Below, one piece after another: positions 46,437 through 59,000 of a stretch of 64,000 bases of DNA (positions are counted from its first letter, which is position 1; every line of letters begins with the position of its first letter). The position numbers and the translations under genes were made by a program. The notes under the pieces were generated by a model. The model ran no database searches and had not been told where the DNA came from. It saw only the letters and a program-made list of their open reading frames with translations. Source of the stretch: Tubulanus polymorphus (taxonomy: Eukaryota; Nemertea; Palaeonemertea; Tubulaniformes; Tubulanidae); assembly GCF_964204645.1 (NCBI RefSeq), contig NC_134030.1:1591855-1655854 (forward strand). Reading direction: 5' to 3'.

Positions 46437-47347
46437 CTCAATTGGCAGATTTTTTACTGCACCTATTTGTAGCAAAAGGTTTACAGGTCATAACTATTAA
46501 AGGTTACCGCTCCGCGATTTCTCATACATTGCGTGCTTCTGGATGGCCAAATGTAGCAGGGGATCATCGGATATCCCAGCTGGTTGCTGGGTTTTCTATT
46601 TCCCGGCCTCGGGTAACAAGGACAGTTCCACCATGGGATCTGTCTGTAATTTTGAAGAAGTTAATGGAGGCTCCATTTGAACCTCTTTCGGCAGCGTCTT
46701 TTGCAAATTTGTCAAAAAAGACTGTATTTTTGCTGTTCTTGGCTTGCTCGGCCCGTCGCTCTGAGATTCATGCGCTTTCAGTCCGACCAGGTCACATTGT
46801 CTTTGGGCCAGCGAATGAATTTGTTTCGCTGCGGCCTGCTTTGGAATTTTTGGCAAAGAACCAACGACCAGGCTCGGTTGGGCGTCAATGGCGAATTGAA
46901 GCCCTAAAACATCGAGTGGAACCGGGCATCCCGGACAGGACTTTATGTCCTGTGCGGGCGTTGTGTTTCTATTTAGATCGCTCTGCTTCACGGAGGGGTT
47001 CACGGGAGCGGTTATTTATTCCGCTGCTGGATCACCTAAAGGGTGATATTTCGCGGGACACAGTAGCCCGATGGGTCTCTTCAATGATCAAGGACATTTT
47101 ATTGAAGGAGAATCTTTCCTCGGAGGGAGTCGTTTCTCATCAAGTGAGGTCTATGGCTACTTCCTGCGCAGCCTTTTCGGGTGCTCCGTTGGAGGAAGTC
47201 TGTCGGGCCGCCTTTTGGAATTCACCGTCGACATTCACGTCATTTTATTTACGGGATGTTTCAGGCCAGTTAGGCTCATTAGCTTCACTGGGTCCTGTTG
47301 TCATGGCTCAAGGTGTCCGTTCTTTCCGATCGGACCCTTTAGTGTAG
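46127..47347 (+). CDS. DIRS tyrosine recombinase (ORF3)
   Basis: Integrates the circular DNA form by strand cleavage through a catalytic tyrosine. Catalytic signature in order: Arg in SARRSEIHAL (about residue 208), HQVRS (His-x-x-Arg, about 338), Trp in AAFWNS (about 363), Tyr in FTSFYLRD (about 373). The N-terminal part holds a SAM-like core-binding region (TIYDAKWSHFADWC, YRSAISHTLRASG). I chose the Met at 46,127, giving 406 residues. The same frame is open back to 44,420, across the whole RT ORF, so the true start could be earlier or depend on frameshifting. Confidence 0.9.
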   Translation: MLAGSEMVPTTSQPTVRQPQDSSEFPIASVSGDLSASSKQPVVKSARLAIVQRSLSASGFSEQAASFIAGSKRPSTSTIYDAKWSHFADWCAAGEIDPCSPSVAQLADFLLHLFVAKGLQVITIKGYRSAISHTLRASGWPNVAGDHRISQLVAGFSISRPRVTRTVPPWDLSVILKKLMEAPFEPLSAASFANLSKKTVFLLFLACSARRSEIHALSVRPGHIVFGPANEFVSLRPALEFLAKNQRPGSVGRQWRIEALKHRVEPGIPDRTLCPVRALCFYLDRSASRRGSRERLFIPLLDHLKGDISRDTVARWVSSMIKDILLKENLSSEGVVSHQVRSMATSCAAFSGAPLEEVCRAAFWNSPSTFTSFYLRDVSGQLGSLASLGPVVMAQGVRSFRSDPLV

Positions 47348-47606
47348 AATATTTATGTAGCATTATCAGGATCACAGGGGGTGTATCCTTGTACATAGTT
47401 TGGGCTCATATCTGCAAGTATTAATTTCGCAAAATTCTGGGGGGGGCCCCTGAGCTGGACGGACTCACTGTGGCCAACCGGTCTTCCCTGTGCTACAGTG
47501 CTCCATTCCGTGCTTGGGTAAGTGCTCTCTTTTTCCCTCTTACCTTGCGTTTGAGCGGTGGTTTTTCTATCTACCTTTCCCACCATCCTTGTGCTAGGCT
47601 AGTCTA

Positions 47607-47704
47607 GCAAAAACCATAGGAAAGGGTACAGTACTCGATGGAAATATTACAATTTTTGGAACTAAAATTTGTATTTCCGAGTAGTACTTACCCTTTCCTA
47701 TGGT
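47607..47704 (+). repeat. DIRS internal complementary region
   Basis: 47,607-47,645 is the reverse complement of the first bases of the left end, and 47,646-47,704 is the reverse complement of the last bases of the right end, joined directly (GGAAAT then ATTACAATTTTTGG). It therefore records the end-to-end junction that templates circle formation in DIRS replication. Confidence 0.92.
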
Positions 47705-47757
47705 GGGAATCCCGCCCACCTGCCCCGCATAGCTGTTTTTTTTTGGTCTGCTATGAC

Positions 47758-47922
47758 GAAAAAAGATGGCGGATTTCGCCGGTGGCTAAATGCAATACCG
47801 CAGGGCCGGGTCGTATAGAAAAACCATTGGCGATAAATCCAAATTTAGAAAATATTGGCAAAAACCATAGGAAAGGGTAAGTACTACTCGGAAATACAAA
47901 TTTTAGTTCCAAAAATTGTAAT
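47758..47922 (-). repeat. DIRS right inverted terminal repeat
   Basis: Reverse complement of the left terminus from GAAAAAAGATGGCGG outward, with about 40 extra terminal bases ending CCAAAAATTGTAAT. Confidence 0.9.
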
Positions 47923-48165
47923 TTTTAGGTTAGAACACTGTTTTTCTGTTAGATCGCAGTTTTTTGTTAGATCGCTGTTTTAGGTTGGATCGCTGTTTTA
48001 GGTTAGATCGCAGTTTTTTGTTAGGTCGCTGTTTTTGGGTTAGAAAGCTGTTTTTGTGTTAGATTGGTGTTTTTAGGTTAGATCGCTATTTTTGTGTAAG
48101 ATCGCTGTTTTTGGGTTAGATCGCTGTTTTTGGGTTAGATCACTGTTTTTGTGTTTTTGTCAATC
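47923..48165. repeat. 20-21-bp minisatellite, right part
   Basis: Continuation of the array split by the DIRS insertion, about 12 units with more substitutions than the left part. Confidence 0.9.
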
Positions 48166-48202
48166 ATCATATCAAGATTTGCAATCCCAGTTGCCTTCAA
48201 GT

Positions 48203-48690
48203 TTCATATAGAGAATTAGTGGATGTGGTGTCCCTGGACCCCTACATGCACCATATAGAGAATTAGTGGATGTGGTGTCCCTGGACCCCTACATGTACCA
48301 TATAGAGAATTAGTGGATGTGGTGTTCCTGGACCCCTACATGCACCATATAGAGAATTAGTGGATGTGGTGTCCCTGGACCCCTACATGCACCATATAGA
48401 GAATTAGTGGATGTGGTGTCCCTGGACCCCTACATGCACCATATAGAGAATTAGTGGATGTGGTGTCCCTGGACCCCTACATGCACCATATAGAGAATTA
48501 GTGGATGTGGTGTCCCTGGACCCCTACATGCACCATATAGAGAATTAGTGGATGTGGTGTCCCTGGACCCCTACATGCACCATATAGAGAATTAGTGGAT
48601 GTGGTGTCCCTGGACCCCTACATGCACCATATAGAGAATTAGTGGATGTGGTGTCCCTGGACCCCTACATGCACCATATAGAGAATTAGT
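48203..48690. repeat. 47-bp minisatellite, about 10 copies, inverted orientation
   Basis: Reverse complement of the repeats at 26,165 and 30,470; the unit contains GAATTAGTGGATGTGGTGTC and CCTGGACCCCTACATGC. It ends about 70 bp upstream of plus exon A, mirroring the minus arm. Confidence 0.95.
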
Positions 48691-48758
48691 TCACTGAACC
48701 AGAATAAGACCGACTGATATATTTTCAAATGATTTAATATTTTTACTTGTTTTTCTAG

Positions 48759-48821
48759 ATGCCAAAAGCCACAAAGAAAACCCGGGGCGCGGGGCCCTCA
48801 ACATCTAGCCCCTATAATAAA
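48759..48821 (+). CDS. Exon A of the intact gene
   Basis: TTTTTCTAG acceptor immediately before ATG, 21 codons (MPKATKKTRGAGPSTSSPY plus NK), donor GTAAGTAC. Minus-arm paralogues of this exon form the expanded array. Confidence 0.75.
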
Positions 48822-51800
48822 GTAAGTACAAATTTACTGCTTCCATGCTTATTTATTCATACTTAGTATTTTGTACCCCTGGGTCCAGTTTCACAAAAAG
48901 GATAAACGCCTTAATCGATTTAAGATAAACTGAATTAATGAAGAAATTAAATCGATTTAAGAGTTAAACCTGTTTGTGAAACTAGGCCCTGAATTGCATC
49001 TAGAATGAAAAAAAAGAAAAAAAAATATTGAATATAACGTTGGTGAAATATTTCTGGATCTTTCTGGATTTCTGCTCAATGCATCGTTTAGTAAAATATC
49101 GATATTCTCTAAAAGTAAAGATATAAGAATAAAAATATTGTATTGAATCGTGATTAGTTACTGTATGCGCTGCTAGTTGTTGCCCAACCCATAGCCTCAT
49201 TTCTCTCCATTCTAAATTTGCATTGTTTAACATTGTCTGGTCGCTATGGAAACTATTTATTTAAGTTTCTTTGTTGTATCCATGGCAACAGTAACGTTTA
49301 GGTAGTGGCACCAATTATGGGTCCCAACGTTCCCATGGCGATACATGAGAACATTTATCCTATTTTTGACCTTCATGACGTAAGATGGTAGTGAGTCGAT
49401 GACGTCATTTTCGTCTCACCACTAATGAAAAAAAAAATGAAATGAAAAAAAAGGAAAAAATCGTTAGAATTACGTTTATGAAATTTTTCTGGATCGGCTA
49501 AATGTATTGTTCCATTAAATATCGACATTCTCTAAAATTATAGGCATCAATATCAAAATGATGATACAGCAGACTCCGCTTAACTCTGTTCTATTTGGAC
49601 CATTAATTAACCGAATACCAACTTTTTAAAATTTTAGGATTTTAACTTTAAGGATCAGAAAATGTGTATGCAATTTCAACCGGGTACCGAGTAGGGTGGC
49701 CGAGTCTACTGTAGTCTGCTGCCCCCTCGAATCCATTACCTTATTATCTCTCAATTTGCATTGTTTGACCTCGTCTGGTTGCTATGGAAACTATTTAGTT
49801 ATATCAGGAACGGTTTTTTCGAGGTAACCAGTGGCAACATTTAACAGGCGTGTCCGTCCTAGAGATAAACTGTCTGATTTCACAGCCACATCCGTCCTGG
49901 AGATAAACTGTTAGATAAACTCTGATTTCGCGTCTGTCCTATTTCTTGTCATTGTATGAATATGTTTTCTCTTTTATAGGGTACAGCGCAGCAACAACAA
50001 CAACAACAACAACAACAGCAACAGCAACAACAACAACAAAAATTTAATATTTCTATGTCGGGAATAGACGTAAGTTATCGTAAACGCCTGTTTGAAGTCA
50101 TCATTCTTGAGCTTGAAACCGAAATTTATATTATAGAATATTAAACCCTGCTTCTGCTACTGACAGGTAATGTCCGTCATACATTACTGCATCGTCAAAT
50201 CTATACCAGGGTGCACCCAGGCAGATCGTTCGCATCATCACATGCAAAGGGCTGATTATTTTGGAACCCAGTTTTTATCAGCTGGAACATTCTGCACATT
50301 CGACCATATTGATTGATAGCCCGTTATAGACGAGTGGAGAAAAACTGAAAAACCAGTTCGGAAAAACTTCGATTGATTTCACTCACATTTACAGAAATTT
50401 GGTCCGACCCCAAAACCATTTACTTACACTATACAAATCAGATCAGGTTTTTAACATTGTCCTTGATTGTATTTTCAGTTTTTGCCGACAACGCCACCGA
50501 GTGGTGTACCGCCTTCTACACCGGTAAGTGATAACTATTTTCTAATAAATCACGCTTATTTCAATCTGTAATTTGAAAATAGAGGGTAGTAGCTGTTATG
50601 TATAAATTATGCTAATTAGGAATAAATTCAAATTCGATTAAGTCTCATCATCGTAGAAGTCATATATTAATGATGCTAAAGTTGTCATTTAAATTAAGTG
50701 TTATATTTACTACTTCATTTGCTTCATGACCCAAAAACCTCTACTATATAACTACTGGTTTTGTTCTAATCTTGGAGAATTTGCTGCAAAATTTACTTAT
50801 CATTTGTTAAACAGTTTTTATTGAAAACCTGAATCAGTGATACATGCATTCATGAATATCCATCTAATATTTTGTTTTATTTTATCTTTACAGGATTTAT
50901 CACCGATACAGCACGTGGACGTAAGAGATTAAACATTGATCTTGAATTTTAAGTTCAAACTAATTTATTTTTTATCTCACTCGGGACTATAGTTATTGCG
51001 TTCACTTTGCGTCCAGTTGTCTCGGCTAGTTTTTGATTTATCGTGTTGATAATTGGTTTATATACTCAAACTCAAAATATCGGCGCAATTGGAATTAAGA
51101 TGGCGCACTTGTATGTCCATTTTTTTCCCCGGCAAAATTAGCACTTTAGCAGATTTTAAGGATCAATTCTGTTGTTATATTACATTGAAATCAGAGTTTA
51201 ATATATATCGGTATAGAGCAGATTTTTGCTCTAGTTATAAATAAAGTTATAAATAATCTCATGACATGTTCTGTATATGTGTAGTGAGTTTCAATGTCTT
51301 TGGTTCCTTTTAAACCAGGGGGAGTTAAATTTGAAAATGTCAGATCGTCGAGCATTTCAGACCGCTTCCAAAGTGGGTCCCTGCACCCCTAGTTATACCG
51401 TTAATATTTTAATAATATATTGATATACCATACATTGATATCAGTCTTGTAATTGGATCAACAACCATGAGATCAAAACACAGCAAATATGAACCTGCTG
51501 TGAATCAATAGATTTGTGATAAATGTAATGAAATTGTTATTTTTCATATTGACTTTTTGAGTTAAGGGTCTGTTGTATAAGAGTATTTGGTATCGCGTGT
51601 CAATGTATGATATCAATCTGTATTTCCTCGTTCCAATGTTTAAAAGGTGTTCGTCACCTTATATTAATAAACTACTTTTACCGTTAGATGGCGCCATAAG
51701 TGTGATATTTGATTTATGGGATACCCGCAAAACCAGCTATTCCACCAGATGGCGCAACGAGTAGTAGGTCGTTCGTTGTCAAAATTAGTTCATTTTCGAT

Positions 51801-53040
51801 GAACTTTGAACTGGTTTGAAGAAGAAATACTTTCATTCTTCTACTCTGATATCGATTTAGTTTTCATTAATAATTGATTCATTTAAGAGAACAATTCATT
51901 CAGATTTAATTGAAATGTACAAGAAAATCGAACGCAGACGACCAACTATTTACTAGCGACACCTGGTGGATCCTCGCCTGCCATAAGTGGAATCCTCGAT
52001 TGCCACAGTAAGACTGCGGGTATCCCATTGTTTGGCGTGTGAATTAAAGTAAAGTTAGAAAACGGATGTTTAACTTTGTTGTGAAACGAAAGCGTTTTGG
52101 AGATTTTTAAACCAATCAAATCAATATTTTGATATTACGCTTGAAACCCTTCCCACTCATATTCTACTTACTAAGTATATATTCTTGTTTCCGTGGAAAT
52201 CATGGTGAGTGGCGCCATCTATACAGTGGAGTTAGCTTTATAAATCGAGCATGATTCGACAAGTGGCTCCATCTATTCCCTAATACTGAAGCGAGGTAAC
52301 CAGCAGCGCCCTCATATACAGGAAATGAACGCCTATCAAGTTTAACAATGCACGGTGTATTGACCACAGCGACCGGTGATAATTATATCAATGTTGATTA
52401 GCTATTGCCATAGACAGGTCCGTAGCGTTTGACTGGACCAGAACGGGGCCCCCTAACCAAAACAAATTTTGAAAACGTGCCCAGATAAATTGCCTCTGGG
52501 AGATTGATTTAACGAGGTTTTGATTAAATGAACAAATTTTAATATTTGTAAGTTTAACATTTCTGTTTTTAATTTTTCTTTGCGAGGAACTGAATTTTCG
52601 AACCCCCCCGAACCGCCTCAAGCTACGTTCCTGATATAGTGCTAGCTATACCTGAATACTTTTCTCTTATTGAAATTGTCTAAAAAACCAGCACCTTGAA
52701 CTAATGAACGTCATAATGAAAATGTTTAAAAATTCAACCATTAATGAATTTGACTAATGTATTTTTTTTATTTTCATTTCTAGCATCAGTTTGCCTCAGA
52801 GGCAAGGTCGCCGTCGCTTAATGTAAGTATCAGTGACGCCCTCAATCTCACATGCCTCACTTCCCTCCTAATGTAACCATTTTTATGAAATTCCTCAAGA
52901 AAATATATACTAGTAATCTTAGAATACACGTTTTTGTACCCAGACCCCTTCATTCTACTGAACTACCGTGTAATAAGTGCCTGTTGTGTTTATTTTCTGT
53001 TGCATTGATTTATATATTATTTCTATTTACAGTTGTCAAA

Positions 53041-53071
<31 letters not shown>

Positions 53072-56000
53072 GCACCCCTCCCGCCGGAGACGCCTCCCGA
53101 CTTGCAAGCAAGAAGTAAGTTCAGTCTTCAAATACAATTTCAATGCATTCAATTTTGTGTATGGCATTAAAACGGTTAAAGTTGTGACTAGTTTTCATAA
53201 CTCCGTGACGTCATATTTCCATCGAGTACCGGACCCTTTCCTATGTTTTTTGCCAATTTGGATTGAATGATCGCCAGCGGTTTTTCTATACGACCCGGCT
53301 CTGCTGTATTGCATTTAGCCATCCTTTTTCTTGGCGTTTTTTATAAGAAGGTGTTTGATTTTGTCTCTAAGGGATTTAGGAATTTAAGAGACACTTGTAC
53401 TCTCTATACAGTGAGTTTGTTCTGTTTTTGTTCCCTCGTGAATTTTATTTTTGTTTGGTTTAATTTGATTTATCATAATCAAATCAAATCAGTGCATATT
53501 TCTTGAATTGCGTGTAAGTTATAATGTTATCAAATATCTGTTATATTTAAACCGAATATTTAATTGTTGTATTTTGAATGCGATAATGCCGCTCCCTGCT
53601 AAAGTCCAGCGTCGTCATCGTGAGGGATGCGGTCATCTGTTCGGGCCCTGATTACGTTCTGTGTTCATCCTGTTGGGCTACATCGGGCGTTATATGAGTT
53701 CATCCTTCCTCGACTTGCGGATTGTGGTCGGAAGATCTATGGGTTCGGGCCGATAAGTCCCGGAAACAGAAAGTACAGTTTCTGCCGATGTGCCTATTGA
53801 TGTCTCTATTTCAGAACATCACAGCGGTCGCCGGCTGTACAAGCACGGCCGGCTTCCCAACTCCATTCTCTGAGGAGGATCGCTGGTTCTCTAGTAACGG
53901 TCAGTCACCAGTCAATCAACGGTTCAGCTGGTTCAGTTTCCCAGGTATCGGCGCGCGACAGTCGGGATACCTGCACAGGAACTCAGGTCCGGTCCGGGCT
54001 ACTCCGAGCACCGGTCCGGTCCAGGCATCACCGGATACTGAACATCCTGTCCGGTAGCTTCGAGAACTGGTCCGGTCCAGGCATCACAGGGTACTGAACA
54101 TCTGGTCTAGTCAGCTTCGAGAACCGGTCCAGGCATCACCGGATACTGAACATCTGGTCCGGTCAGCTTCGAGAACTGGTCCGGTCCAGGCATCACCGGG
54201 TAATAAACATCCGGTGCACGGGTACTGAACATCTGGTCCGGGAGCTTCGAGAGTCCGGTCCGGTCCAGGCATCACTGGGTACTGAACATCCAGTCTGGTC
54301 CAGTCCAGGCATCACCGGGTACTGAACATCCAGTCTGGTCCGGTCCAGGCATCACCGGGTACTGAACATCCAGTCCGGTCTGGTCCAGGCATCACCGGAT
54401 ACTGAACATCCGGTCCGGTAGCTTCGACAACTGGTCCGGTCCAGGCATCACCGGGTACTGAAAATCCAGTCCGGTCCGGTCCAGGCATCAGTGGATACTG
54501 AACATCTGGTCCGGTAGCTTCGAGAACTGGTCCGGTCCAGGCATCACTGGGTACTGAACATCCAGTCCGGTCCGGTCCAGGCATCACTGGGTACTGAACA
54601 TCCAGTCTGGTCCGGTCCAGGCATCAGTGGATACTGAACATCCTGTCCGGTCAGCTCCGTGCACCGGTCCGGTCCAGGCATCACTGGGTACTGAACATCC
54701 ACTCTGGTCCGGTCCAGGCATCACCGGGTACTGAACAGGGTTCGTCGCGGTGCTTGAAAAGCTTGAAATGGCTTGAATTTGAAAAATACTACTCAAGCGC
54801 TTGAAAACAGCTTGAAAATAGATCGAAAGCTTGAAATAATTATTTTTGACTTGAAATAAAAAGTTATGGCTTGAAATGCTTGATTATCACAAATTTTCTT
54901 CATCGCGAATTTTTTTCGATGAAATCGCAGACAGAATATGTTCTTGAGTTGTTTGTACGCGTGCGTCATGTTTTAGGCATCAATAAAGAAATTAATTGAA
55001 TTGTATTGAATCGCTATGAGACTCTTGTGGTGAAACTCTACGGTGTCTGGAGACATGAACATACGGGGAAATTTCAGTCATGCATGTTATCGAGCATTGA
55101 TGTAAAATGGCATTGAAATCCCACACCAGGAGTGAGAGCCATGTTGAAGGCACCGCGACCTAGTCAAAGTCATTGAACATTACAAATTTCGTATTAGGCC
55201 ATCCAAAAATCAAGGTCTGTTTGCCGTCATCCGACCGACCCGACTTCAAAGGTACCCAGTGGAAACTTTTTTCTTGGATTCATTGAAATAAATTGTATTT
55301 TTGATACAAATGGCCGACCCACTGCCGATGTATGAGCTATGTATGTTTGAAGTTAAGTGTGCATCATGTGAAAACATGCCTCGACTATTTAGTTGAAGTT
55401 TTCCAGGAAACTGGCAGTGTTCCAATAAGCTGCCATTCATTCTAAAGCTGGTAATGTTATAGCGTGCATATATTCAATCTACTGTTTCATTTTGAACGCA
55501 GATTTCGGATGTTGTTTCCGCTAAAAGTGGTGATGATAAATTTGTTGTTTTTTTGCCCCAAAATTTTGCAAAAAAAAAATGATGCTACCTTCCTACTGAC
55601 TTATCCCAAAAATAGTAGGTGTAACGGCAAAACAGACAATTAATTTGGGATGGCCAAATATCCAAATCTTGATTGATATGAATATTTAAGCTAGGAAATG
55701 CTGAAAATCATTGTGATGAACAGGTTTCATCTCTAACAGAATCGTATCAACTCGGAGGTTCCACTGGAATCAAAATTTTACCTCTTTTTTAACATTTTTA
55801 TACGAACCTGTTCAAAATAGGCAAATTGGCTGCGACTAACGAAAATTGCTTCCAACGTGCCTTAAAAAATAGCTTGAAAATGGTATAAATCTAGCTTGAA
55901 ATGGCTTGAATTTCACCTGAGCTTGAGACAATGAACCCTGCTGAACATCTGGTCCGGTCAGCTTCAAGCACCGGTCCGGTCCAGGCATCACCGGTTACTG

Positions 56001-59000
56001 AACATCCGGTCCGGTCAGCTTCCAGCACCGGTCCAGGCATCACCAGGTACTGAACATCTGGTCTGGTCCGGGCGGCCTGGCATCAATGTTTCGAATTTAA
56101 AACATAGTTATCATGGTTCTAGGTTTGGTAGAGGGCGCTCTTCTACCAGATGCAGGAGCGAGGTCACCTTCACGGAGATCGAGATCGAGGGATTATGATT
56201 GATTCTGTAGGAACCATCATCATTCATCAGTTCAGGTCGAGGGACCGTTTAGGAAGTTCACGTCTTTCACGTCGAGGGACCGTTTAGGAAGTTCACGTCT
56301 TTCACGTCGAGGGACCGTTTAGGAAGTTCACGTCTTTCACGTCGAGGGACCGTTTAGGAAGTTCACGTCTTTCACGTCGAGGGACCGTTTAGGAAGTTCA
56401 CGTCTTTCACGTCGAGGGACCGTTTAGGAAGTTCACATCTTTCACGTCGAGGGACCGTTTAGGAAGTTCACGTCTTTCACGTCGAGGGACCGTTTAGGAA
56501 GTTCACGTCTTTCACGTCGAGGGACCGTTAAGGAAGTCGTCACAATAATCAGGATTTCCGCGATTTCGAAAGTCAGATTTTAAACTTGTTATTGTCATTG
56601 TAAGCTACCGCAGTTACAGGTAAGCCTATTCTTGATTGCCCGAGACAGGCGTGCAGATATTGTTCCCGACTTAAGTTTTTGGTTGATTTTCTTGTGACTT
56701 GTTTGTTTTAGGGGTGAGATGGATGAGCCTTATTGTTTTTTGACATATATAGGTCATCCAAGATGGCCGCCACAGCCATTACAATGTGTAAAATAGCCAT
56801 TTTGAAGCTTGTGACAACTCTACAATCTACAGTTTCAAACCAATTTACCAATTACTTATTCTGTGGTTTCATAATGGTAGGAGAATGAGCCTTATTGTTT
56901 TTGACATATATAGGTCATCCAAGATGGCCGCCACAGCCATTTCAATGTGTGAAATAGCCATTTTGAAGCTTGTTACCGCTCTACGGACTTAAGTTTTAAG
57001 CTTAAGACTTAAGATGGCCACCACAGTTATATCAATGTCTTAAATCTTATCCGATTTGGAGCTTGTTACTGCTCTAAGATGTAGAGGTTTAGAGGTTTAT
57101 AATTTCATTCATACTTGTACTGTGGTTTATTTATGGTGGTCAGAGGATGAGCCCTATTACAATTTGCATTCTCTACTTGACTCACTGGTCAAGGGTTAAT
57201 ATCTAGTTTGATAAATGTGGAGCATGTCGGTGAATCATCCCCCCCCTCCCCCGGACTCTGATCTCAATGTCTGATGTCAATCGTCAGCAGTTTCAATGGA
57301 ATAGGCTCGATTAGGTGTGGAACAAGTGGAATCCTCGATTGCCACAGTCGAACCTAGAGTATTAAGAGCTCAATTAGGTTCTTCTTTGCGTCTCTTCTCC
57401 AGTTGGAGTGCTCCAGTTTCCACCGAATGGAGGAAGATTCGAGATGTGCAGATTCAAGTCCACCATGCGGACTCCGGCTCCGGCTCCGGCAGCTCAAGGT
57501 TCAGCCCGAACTCACGCAATGCCATCTCAAGCATCCGTACTTTCTCAAGCGGCTACTAATGCTGTTTGGAGAACAAGTGCACAGCTCCAACATTCTCGTG
57601 CCCCTTCTGGTCAGAATAATTCTAGTTCATATCGGGGAATGCTCCTAAAAGGAGCTCTTCCTCTCGGAGAAACTCAAAATGAATGCTCGGGGCCAGTGAG
57701 AGGTTGTCTATAACGAGCAGCCACCTACTGATCCGGCGTTCCCGGGTCGTATCACGGCGGCTACTGTCTTCAATTCTGAACACCTCCCGACATGCGCCCG
57801 AAAGCAGGTCACGAGACACTAATCTCGTTAGCTCTCAAAGATCTGGCCAAAAAGAGAGCAATAGAACCAGTACGGGACGAAGCCACATCTGGCTGGTTTT
57901 CATGAATATTTATGCTCCTGAAGACCACAGGGCGTCGATGGACTGTCATTCCTCGAGTGGCACCTGGATATCCCGAGGCTTCCGATGACTAAAACAGGGA
58001 GGTAATTCAAGGTCTCCGTCGAGGTTAATGGGCGGCTTCATTGGACCTGAAAGATGTCAGGTTCCTATTCACCCGAAATCTCATCAATTTCACAGAATGA
58101 AGTGGAAACGCCGCCAGTTCCAGTTCAGGTCTCTTCCAGTCGGCCTCAGTACAGCCCACGCCCTGGGTATTTACCAGCTTGGGTCAAGTCCAGAAGGTAC
58201 ACTACAGTCCAGGGCTGGGTTTCATAGATATGGAAGAAAAATAATTCCAGGGAACATTTTGAAATTTGTCAGTTATAACCATGGTTTCTCATTGTTAGTA
58301 TGGTGGTTGAGGATTTATCCCTTTGGATAACTTTGATACTCAGTCTATGAAACCGGGTCCTGGAGTATTTGTCTGTTGGTTTACCTCGACGACTGGTTAC
58401 TAGTACCAAACTCGACTATAGAATGTCAGGAGGCGGTGACCGCTGTCGACCGCTGTCGTAGACTTAGTTCACCAGTTCCGCGTAAACTAAGTAAAATCTC
58501 ACTTGATGCCGTCCCAACAGTTCACATCTCCGGATCAGCACGGTCTTTCCGTCCATGGCTCGAGTAGCCAAACTTCAAGAAGCGTAGTTACCACAAACGA
58601 GAGGACAGCTAGTTATCGGTGACGCCTGTGGCTAAATGCAATACCGCAGTGCCAGGGGTCGTATCTCTGGCTATCTACACATTCAGAGAATATTAACTAA
58701 AACCATAGGAAAGGGTCAAGCACTACTCCGAAAAAAAACTAATTTTATTTCCAAAAAATTACGATATTATATGGATTGCATGCTGTGTGGAAGAAGTTTT
58801 CAAAATTATTTAGGAGCTTATTATAATTTGAATACATGAATTGAGAGCAATTTGAAATGTGTTGATATCCGAAAGTGTTTCCATTGACTTCACTCATTCA
58901 CCTGATGAAGCTTCTATACATTAGTACCCAAAGCTTGTGTGTCAAATAAACTAGTTACACGTCCTATAAAGTACTACTTGTCTCGTTATATATTCTAAAC

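Larger units (their letters stand above)
41807..47922 (+). mobile_element. Complete DIRS-type tyrosine-recombinase retrotransposon
   Basis: 6.1 kb with inverted terminal repeats (41,807-41,945 and 47,758-47,922), three long ORFs (Gag-like; RT-RNase H with a methyltransferase-like tail; tyrosine recombinase), and an internal complementary region at 47,607-47,704. There is no integrase or LTR. The flanks join to one unbroken repeat unit when the element is removed, so no target-site duplication was made, as expected for insertion by a tyrosine recombinase from a circular intermediate. All three ORFs are open, so it is young or recently active. Confidence 0.93.
53215..58765 (+). mobile_element. 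Decayed second DIRS copy
   Basis: The left end, ATTTCCATCGAGTACC then CCCTTTCCTATG, and the right end, CCATAGGAAAGGGTC, match the intact element's termini. Between them are remnants of Gag (ATG at 53,586, MPLPAKVQRRHREGCGHLFG then TGA), of the C-terminal Gag part (57,320-57,690) and of RT (57,790-58,590), all full of stops and deletions. The recombinase is missing and the right end is directly joined to the RT remnant. It lies in intron 6 of the intact gene, same orientation. Confidence 0.85.

Noticed and set aside
54312-54796. Minus-strand frames with repeated DAWTGP-type peptides
   Set aside because: Product of the gag-derived minisatellite in a dead retroelement; no independent coding evidence.
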